Source: Bog-473 sp963721585
Lineage (GTDB): Bacteria; Actinomycetota; Acidimicrobiia; Acidimicrobiales; RAAP-2
Length of the DNA stretch: 64,000 nt
Direction of reading: 5' to 3'
Assembly (NCBI GenBank): GCA_963721585.1
Contig: CAVRJN010000008.1
Coordinates: 1,426,001-1,490,000 of the forward strand
Positions 58,705-64,000 of the stretch are shown piece by piece. Each line of letters starts with the position of its first letter. Position 1 is the first letter of the stretch. A program made the position numbers and the translations under genes. Under the pieces are notes generated by a model. It was not told the DNA's origin and made no database searches. It worked only from the letters and a program-made list of their open reading frames with translations.

Positions 58705-58758
58705 ATGATGCCAACGCGCATCGGCACGATCCCGGTCGCCGGCAGGACGTGCTCGTGA
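58705..58758 (+). CDS. Possible 17-residue leader peptide ahead of the acyl-CoA synthetase
   Basis: ATG ATG start nine bases after AAGGAG, a better ribosome site than that of the gene it precedes. The peptide MMPTRIGTIPVAGRTCS ends at a TGA that overlaps the GTG of the synthetase (GTGA). This would make synthetase translation depend on reading the leader. The peptide has no run of a single amino acid, so classic attenuation is not indicated. It could also be a chance short frame. Confidence 0.4.
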   Translation: MMPTRIGTIPVAGRTCS

Positions 58759-60296
58759 CCGCCGGACCGCCCGCCTCGGGCGATGTCAACTGGTTCAGCG
58801 TGCTGGAACACCACGCCGGCCGTACGCCGGACAAGGCGATGACGATTTTTGAAGGGGAGACGACGACCTACCACGAGATGGCCCGTCGGGCGGCCGCGCT
58901 GGCGGGAGGTCTGGCCGAGCGTGGCGTCCGAAGCGGCGACGTTGTGGCTCTGCTCTCGTACAACTGCCCCGAATTTCTCGAGGCTCTTTTCGCCGCTAAC
59001 TACCTCGGCGCCATCGCCATGCCGATCAACTGGCGGCTCGCCGCCCCCGAGGTGCGCTACATCCTCGATCACTCCCGGGCTCGTGCTCTCGTCTGCGACC
59101 AGTCGCTGCTGCCGCTCGCGAACGATGCGACGGCGGGGCTCGGTGACTCGCTCGTGCGCATCTCCATCGCGTCCGTCAGCGAGGGCGGATGGACCTCCCT
59201 CGGCGACCTTCGTGCCAGCTCCCACGGGGCTGGTCGGGTCGCGGCACTCGCCGACGACGTGCACCGGTTGATGTACACGTCGGGTACGACCGGCAGACCA
59301 AAGGGCGTCATGCTCACCCACGCCAACCTGGCCTGGAAGAATCTCGCGCACATCATCGAATTCGGGTTCACCCAGGCGGACCTCGGTCTGGCGTGCGGCC
59401 CGCTCTACCATGTCGGCGCGCTCGACCTCACGACGACGTCCCTGATCGCTGCCGGCGCCACGACGATCATCCACCGGACGTTCGGCGCGTCCGGGGCGGT
59501 CGACGAGATTGAGCGTTCCCGGGTCTCGACCGTGTGGCTGGCACCCGCCATGGTCAACGCGATCATGGCCCTTCCCGGCATAGAGCAACGAGACCTGTCC
59601 TCCGTCAGGGTTGTCATCAACGGGGGCGAGAAGATGCCGATTCCTCTCATCGAGCGGATACAGCGGGTCTTTCCCTCGGCCTGGTTCGCCGATGCCTACG
59701 GCATGACCGAGACGGTGTCGGGAGACACCTTCCTCGACCGCGGGAGCATCGTCACGAAAATCGGCTCCGTAGGCCGGCCCTGCCTCTACCTCGAGCTCGA
59801 AGTCTGGGATGAAGCCGGCGCGCCGGTTCCGACTGGACAGCAGGGTGAGATCGTCATGCGGGGCCCCAAGGTCTTCAAGGGGTACTGGCGGGACCCCGAG
59901 GCGACGGCGTCTGCGTTCACCGGAGGCTGGTTCCATACCGGCGACATCGGCGTCCGCGACGAAGACGGGTACCTCTACATCGTCGACCGCCTCAAGGACA
60001 TGATCGTGTCGGGCGGGGAGAACATCGCCAGTTCGGAGATCGAGCGCGTGCTCTACGAGCACGGGGCCGTCCTCGAGGCCGCCGTCATCGGTCGTCCGGA
60101 CGATCGCTGGGGCGAGGTGCCAGTAGCGTTCGTGGTGCTGCGCCAGGGCGCTGCGGCAACGCCGGACGAGCTCATCGCACACTGCCGGGTCCAACTCGCA
60201 CGCTTCAAGGTCCCGAAGGACGTCACCTTCCTCGACGCCCTGCCCCGGAATCCCTCCGGAAAGGTCCTCAAGCGTCAGCTCCGGGTCGGAGCATGA
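58755..60296 (+). CDS. Acyl-CoA synthetase (AMP-binding family)
   Basis: 513 residues from GTG at 58755; the frame is open to 58695. VNWFSVLEHHAGRTPDKAM at the start, AMP loop MYTSGTTGRPKGVMLTH, YGMTETVSGD, GWFHTGDIG, and catalytic Lys in NPSGKVLKR. Fatty-acid- or aryl-CoA-ligase-like; substrate unknown. Followed 55 bases later by an alpha/beta hydrolase and then a BASS-type transporter on the same strand, which suggests uptake and CoA activation of an organic anion. Confidence 0.92.
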   Translation: MTAGPPASGDVNWFSVLEHHAGRTPDKAMTIFEGETTTYHEMARRAAALAGGLAERGVRSGDVVALLSYNCPEFLEALFAANYLGAIAMPINWRLAAPEVRYILDHSRARALVCDQSLLPLANDATAGLGDSLVRISIASVSEGGWTSLGDLRASSHGAGRVAALADDVHRLMYTSGTTGRPKGVMLTHANLAWKNLAHIIEFGFTQADLGLACGPLYHVGALDLTTTSLIAAGATTIIHRTFGASGAVDEIERSRVSTVWLAPAMVNAIMALPGIEQRDLSSVRVVINGGEKMPIPLIERIQRVFPSAWFADAYGMTETVSGDTFLDRGSIVTKIGSVGRPCLYLELEVWDEAGAPVPTGQQGEIVMRGPKVFKGYWRDPEATASAFTGGWFHTGDIGVRDEDGYLYIVDRLKDMIVSGGENIASSEIERVLYEHGAVLEAAVIGRPDDRWGEVPVAFVVLRQGAAATPDELIAHCRVQLARFKVPKDVTFLDALPRNPSGKVLKRQLRVGA

Positions 60297-60351
60297 TCAG
60301 CGTGGGCCACCTTCCGGCTGGCCGCAACGAGACAGTCCGACTGGAGACAAC

Positions 60352-61734
60352 GTGACTCGGATCAGCGGGCCCGTGACCGGTGGCGGCAAGGGGTGGGCCT
60401 TCGGCGGCCCGACGACCGATCTGGCGGCGCTGGGCTACCGCCAGGACGAATACTTCCTGGAGGGCGAAGCGGTCCGCTACGGACCGGCGCCGGGCACCGA
60501 CTTGGGGAGGGACGGGCGGTGGCAGGTCGGGCCGGTCGAGAGGTCGGCCTACAAGACTCGGATGGTGGTGGTGCGTCCCATCGACCCGGCAACGTTCAAC
60601 GGAACGGTGATCGTGTTGTGGAACAACGTCTCCGCCGGGTACGAGAACTTCGCCGGCGGTGACAGCCCCGAGGTGTACGAAGGCCGTTTCGCCTATGTGG
60701 CGGTGTCCGTCCAACGGGTCGGGCTGCACGGGCAGACCGACAACCCCCAGGGCCTGCAGCAATGGGACCCGGAGCGCTACGGGTCCCTGTCGATTGCGAG
60801 TGATGACTACTCATTCGACATCTACACGCAGGCCGCCAACCTGGTCGCGCCCGATCGACCCCGCGGCACCATGGATCCCTTGGGTGGCCTCGAGGTGCAT
60901 CGGCTTCTCGCCCAGGGTGCTTCGCAATCGGCGGCGCGGCTCGCCTCCTACCTGAACGGAGTCCAGCCGATCACCCGCCGCTTCGACGCGTTCTTCTTCG
61001 TGATGTACTTCGGTGGCGGCACTCCGCTCGAGGTCGGCGAGGAGGTCATGACCGTCCGGGAAGCGGCCTCCGACGCCAGTCAGCCCCGAATCCCCGAAGG
61101 GCTGCATCTCTTGCGCGACGACCTCGGGATACCCATCATGGTGGTGAACACCGAATGCGAGGCGACATCGTGTTACGGCGTCCGCCAACCGGACACAGAC
61201 CTCTTCCGGTACTGGGAGGTAGCCGGAGCCTCGCACGTGTCGCTGCCCGCCATTGCGTCGTCGTCAGCTCGGATGGAGCGCGACTTTGGCTTCTCCATTC
61301 CGCTCGACGGGACCATGCAGGCAATCAATCAGGTCTCTGTCGCACCGGTGGTCGACGCCGCTCTCCATCACCTTCAGTCCTGGATGCGTGAGGGCATTCC
61401 ACCGCCGATCCAACCGCGGATCGCCTTCGACGGCGACCCGGCGCAGATCGTCCGCGACGAGAACGGCATCGCCCGGGGTGGCATCAGGCTGCCACAGGTC
61501 GAGGTCCCGTTGGGCCACAACAGCGCCATGCAACAGGCGCCGGACATCTTTGCCCGGCTCGTGGGCTATCACGAGAGCTTTCCGGTCGACAAGGTTCGTG
61601 ATCTCTACGGAAACCGAGCGGCCTATGTCGCCCGCTACGAGGGGGCGACGCGGGCGGCGGAAGCGGCGTCGTTCGTCCTCCCCCGCGACGTCGGGCCCCT
61701 GCTCGCCGAGGCCGAGGCCGCGCTCCCGCTGTAA
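60352..61734 (+). CDS. Large alpha/beta-hydrolase-domain protein (Abhydrolase_10-like)
   Basis: 460 residues from GTG with GGAG six bases upstream. Resembles the uncharacterised alpha/beta-hydrolase domain proteins frequent in actinobacterial catabolic clusters: YKTRMVVVRPIDPATFNG near residue 70, a FNGTVIVLWNNVSAG strand, nucleophile elbow with Ser191 in AQGASQSAARL, and a late GASHVS (candidate His). No signal peptide. It may hydrolyse an ester or lactone. Lies between an acyl-CoA synthetase and the transporter. Confidence 0.82.
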   Translation: MTRISGPVTGGGKGWAFGGPTTDLAALGYRQDEYFLEGEAVRYGPAPGTDLGRDGRWQVGPVERSAYKTRMVVVRPIDPATFNGTVIVLWNNVSAGYENFAGGDSPEVYEGRFAYVAVSVQRVGLHGQTDNPQGLQQWDPERYGSLSIASDDYSFDIYTQAANLVAPDRPRGTMDPLGGLEVHRLLAQGASQSAARLASYLNGVQPITRRFDAFFFVMYFGGGTPLEVGEEVMTVREAASDASQPRIPEGLHLLRDDLGIPIMVVNTECEATSCYGVRQPDTDLFRYWEVAGASHVSLPAIASSSARMERDFGFSIPLDGTMQAINQVSVAPVVDAALHHLQSWMREGIPPPIQPRIAFDGDPAQIVRDENGIARGGIRLPQVEVPLGHNSAMQQAPDIFARLVGYHESFPVDKVRDLYGNRAAYVARYEGATRAAEAASFVLPRDVGPLLAEAEAALPL

Positions 61735-61915
61735 TCCCGCCCGCTGACGATCGACCCCTCCTCGCCCGGAGCCGTCAACGACTTCGAACTCCGGTGGCGC
61801 GCCCTTATGGTTCCACATGCGCCTTTACCTCGCAGAAACCTTGACGGTTTACCCTCTCGTGCATGCGCACTCGCTTCGGGACGGCCGGGGCTGACCGACC
61901 TGTGTCGCTCACCTA

Positions 61916-62830
61916 GTGGCAGCGCGCCTGCGGACGGCTCTCCTCGGATATCGGGAGCTGCTGGCCGTACTCGTTGCCGCTGTCGTCGGGCTCAGCGTGC
62001 AACACCCGCTGGTCTGGCTCACGTCACATCAAGGCATCAACATCGGACTTGCCGTCCTCGTATTCGCGACTGCGTTGACGATCGAACCGGCGGCACTTCG
62101 ACGAGTGCGCACGTCCTGGCGGCGCCTGCTGGTGGTGCTGGTGGTGGGGATCACCGTGCTTCCCTGCCTGTCGTGGTCGGTGTCACGGCTGGTGGCCCCC
62201 GGGTCTCTCCGCGACGGCATCCTGACCGTCGGTCTCGCTCCCTGCGAGATCGCTTCTGTCGCCACGACGGTCATGGCGGGAGGTGAGGCGGCCTTTGCGG
62301 CCGGGATCCTCATCGGGTCGACGGTCGCCACCGTCGCACTGTCCGGACTGATCCTCGGCTTCGAGGTCGGCTCAGCGTCGATCGGTCCGTGGCACATTCT
62401 CGTGAACCTGATTCTGGTGGTGGCCGCGCCGCTTGCTGCCGGCCTGACCCTCCGAGCCCTCACTCCCATCGGGCCCCGCGTCGAGCACGCGGCGATGGTC
62501 ACCGTGACCGTGGTCGTGGCATGCCTGGTCGCCTTGATCGCGGCGGAGATCCATCTCTCGTCCCGCTATGTCTCCGTGGCCGGAGCGCTGCTCGTATTCC
62601 TGATCGCATCGGCGTGCATAGGCTCTGTGCTGGGACGTGGGGCCCGCCGTCCGGTGTCGAGCGCCACACTGCTCACCACCTCAATGCGGGACTTCGCCAT
62701 CGCGGCCGGCCTCGCTGCTGCGGCCTTCGGTCCGGATGCCGCAGCACCGCTCGGTCTCTACGGCATCCTCGTGCTCGTCTGGGGAACGGCGGTCGCCGGC
62801 GCGCTCCGGCGCCGCCAACGAGCCGGATGA
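61916..62830 (+). CDS. Bile acid:sodium symporter (BASS)-family membrane transporter
   Basis: 304 residues with eight to ten hydrophobic segments and no soluble domain. The region APCEIASVATTVMAGGEAAFAAG followed by ILIGSTVATVALSGLIL (first part quoted as ASVATTVMAGGEAAFAAG) resembles the BASS crossover motif of sodium/organic-anion symporters, and TTSMRDFAIAAGLAAAAFG resembles the second. It could import a sterol- or bile-acid-like anion or a small keto acid. GTG start with no visible ribosome site, so possibly leaderless; the 181-base gap in front shows only TTGACG at 61834-ish as a promoter hint. Follows the hydrolase on the same strand. Confidence 0.82.
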   Translation: MAARLRTALLGYRELLAVLVAAVVGLSVQHPLVWLTSHQGINIGLAVLVFATALTIEPAALRRVRTSWRRLLVVLVVGITVLPCLSWSVSRLVAPGSLRDGILTVGLAPCEIASVATTVMAGGEAAFAAGILIGSTVATVALSGLILGFEVGSASIGPWHILVNLILVVAAPLAAGLTLRALTPIGPRVEHAAMVTVTVVVACLVALIAAEIHLSSRYVSVAGALLVFLIASACIGSVLGRGARRPVSSATLLTTSMRDFAIAAGLAAAAFGPDAAAPLGLYGILVLVWGTAVAGALRRRQRAG

Positions 62831-62840
62831 CCTGTCGAAA

Positions 62841-63301
62841 TCAGATGACGTCCTTGAACACCGCGGTGCTGTTGGCGGTCTCCTGGGCCACCGGGAAGTG
62901 GAAGCCGCACTTCGGACATGGCTCGGCCAGCGTCTTCTGTTCGGCCGCCAGGTCGTAGGCCTTGTCCTGCAGCGTGCCGCAGGTCGGGCAGATCCGCAGG
63001 AGCCGGGTGGCCGTCGACTCGAAGTTGGTGATGATGTCCTCCATGATGGCGCCGTTGGCCGCCCACTCCTTGGCGTGCTTGTGGTAGGTGTCCATGTGCC
63101 AGTCGTCGACCGCCTCCTTGCTGGCCCACATGGAGACCTCGTTGTACCAGCCGGCCTCGTCGGGGTGCTCCCACCAGGTGAGATGGAGAAGCCGGGCTTG
63201 GTCATGAGGTGATGGCGCACGTCGCTGAAGACCGTGCGGAACTTGTCGTAGGCGTCCGGGCTGCTGAAGCGGACGCGCTGCATGCTGAGGTAGATGCCCA
63301 C
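62841..63301 (-). pseudogene. Frameshifted ABM-like domain protein with a C-terminal zinc ribbon
   Basis: The GTG at 63301 follows AAGGAG. The frame reads an ABM/dimeric-barrel start (GIYLSMQRVRFSSPDAYDKF, VFSDVRHHLMTKPGF) to about 63185. There a single missing base moves the obvious continuation (HLTWWEHPDEAGWYNEVSMW, KEAVDDWHMDTYHKHAKEW) to another frame; the total is one base short of 154 codons. The C-terminus has a CPTC and CPKC zinc-ribbon set. With the base restored the protein would be 153 residues. Either a sequencing error or a real lesion; the next gene has the same problem. Confidence 0.75.
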
Positions 63302-63341
63302 TGTGCTCTCCTTGGGTATACGGAGCGGATGTGTCTGCGGT

Positions 63342-63859
63342 CTACGGAGCGACACCTTCGACGGTGACATCGGCACCGAGCTTGTGCGCGACCTCCTTGG
63401 CGACGTCGCCCTCGACCACCAGGCGCCAGCGCCGGCTGTCTCTGGACGGACCACGAGCACGTGGCGCACCCCGCGGGCCGACGGCCGCCTGGGCGATCGT
63501 CTTGACGGCTTGCGGGTGGCCGCCACCTGGCCCCAGGCCTCCACCCCGCCCTTCTCGAGGGCCGACACCGTCCTCGAGCGATCTCCTTCTGCTCGTCCAT
63601 CTCCTTTCTGGTGGGCATGAGGCCCGGATTGGGCAGCCCGAGCGACGATCCGTAGATGCGGGCGATGGTGACCACGGCCACGGGCTCGCCGGCGCTGAGC
63701 CTGAGCGCCTGGCGGACCGCCGCCCCGGGAATCTTCTCCCCGTTCGAGGCGATCAGCACCGCCGCGGGCTGGGTCGGCTGCTTGTCGAACTTGCGGCGCC
63801 CGAACTTGCTCCGGACGGGCGCCGTGCGCCGGCGTCGCCTCGGCCGGCGCCACCGTCAT
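63342..63859 (-). pseudogene. Universal-stress-protein-like gene broken by several frameshifts
   Basis: Starts at ATG 63859 (MTVAPAEATPAH) and ends at TAG 63342-63344. Recognisable pieces occur in all three frames in the right order: FGRRKFDKQPTQPAAVLIAS, NGEKIPGAAVRQALRLS, IARIYGSSLGLPNPGLMPTR, TVSALEKGGVEAWGQVAATR, AVKTIAQAAVG, GVRHVLVVRP, RDSRRWRLVVEGDVAKEVAH and LGADVTVEGVAP. Moving between them needs shifts near 63820, 63580, 63505, 63478 and 63440. The restored protein would be about 170 residues with a UspA-like strand pattern. So many breaks in a still-conserved text suggests poor read quality more than old decay. Confidence 0.65.
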
Positions 63860-64000
63860 CGCTCGGTCTCGGCCTGCATGGCGGACATGGTCGGCATGGC
63901 TTCCGGTGTCACCACGACCGGACCCTGGCGTGTCACCGAGGTCGATACCGCCCGGTGACCCGAGCACGAGCGGCATCTCGCCCGAGTCCGTGATCCCCCG
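63856..64000 (-). CDS. C-terminal fragment of a gene cut by the right edge
   Basis: In frame with a TGA at 63856-63858, overlapping the next ATG (ATGA), the last residues read VVVTPEAMPTMSAMQAETER. Further in, a protein-like stretch ITDSGEMPLVLGSPGG is in a different frame, so another frame break is likely near 63930-63950. Not recognised. Confidence 0.4.
   Translation of the reverse strand, partial: GGSRTRARCRSCSGHRAVSTSVTRQGPVVVTPEAMPTMSAMQAETER

Noticed and set aside
1..64000. Mobile element, prophage, CRISPR or defence system
   Set aside because: No transposase, integrase, phage, Cas, restriction or toxin-antitoxin-like protein is recognisable, and no long direct or inverted repeats border any segment.

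Overview
The window is GC-rich, densely packed catabolic DNA, most likely from an actinobacterium. The evidence is many GTG starts, ATGA/GTGA/TGATG stop-start overlaps, LLM-type (F420/flavin) oxidoreductases, paired FadE-like acyl-CoA dehydrogenases, CaiB-type CoA-transferases, several bacterial P450s and TetR/GntR regulators beside divergent promoters. Genus cannot be told from the sequence. I see no rRNA, tRNA, CRISPR array, transposase, integrase or replication gene, and no gap longer than about 300 bases. LAYOUT. 1-6.2 kb: end of a CoA-transferase and an SDR (+); a minus-strand unit of SDR, TauD-type dioxygenase, amidohydrolase and DoxX; a LLM oxidoreductase. 6.2-12.4 kb: TetR, then a plus-strand unit of SnoaL-like protein, heteromeric acyl-CoA dehydrogenase pair, aldehyde dehydrogenase and KshB-like reductase. 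12.4-16.1 kb: Rieske oxygenase with a coupled small protein (-), P450 and TetR (+). 16-20.3 kb: LLM monooxygenase, CoA-transferase, CitE-like lyase (-), and GntR (+). 20.3-29 kb: acyl-CoA synthetase, second dehydrogenase pair and hydratase (-); a dehydrogenase (+); FadD3-like ligase and CoA-transferase (-). 29-32.5 kb: P450, DapB-like protein, FMN reductase, CMD-family protein (+). 32.6-37 kb: zinc alcohol dehydrogenase and VOC protein (-), LLM oxidoreductase and fatty acid desaturase (+), TetR (-). 37-43.1 kb: P450 and SDR (+), secreted peptidase (-), thiolase-like/DUF35/class II aldolase set (+). 43.1-58.6 kb: a probable co-regulated block, namely a six-gene minus-strand operon (SDR, CMD, Rieske, SnoaL, P450, ABM), BVMO, cyclase, amidohydrolase-SDR-acyl-CoA dehydrogenase, fused thiamine E1, two SDRs and a TetR. 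58.7-64 kb: acyl-CoA synthetase, alpha/beta hydrolase and BASS-type transporter, then a frameshift-rich tail.  HOW IT FITS. The gene classes together are those used to oxygenate, CoA-activate, beta-oxidise and cleave bulky hydrophobic, probably alicyclic or steroid/terpenoid-like compounds: P450, Rieske and BVMO oxygenation, SDR oxidation, acyl-CoA synthetases and CoA-transferases, heteromeric dehydrogenases, and an Ltp2-like/DUF35 retro-aldolase. The substrate is not identifiable from sequence. The strongest new observation is one operator, containing GGTCGGTACA, in three divergent promoters (48.0, 50.9 and 56.4 kb). It would tie fourteen genes into one regulon next to a TetR gene. The last ~0.9 kb carries several single-base frame breaks in otherwise recognisable genes, so that end is either decayed or poorly sequenced.
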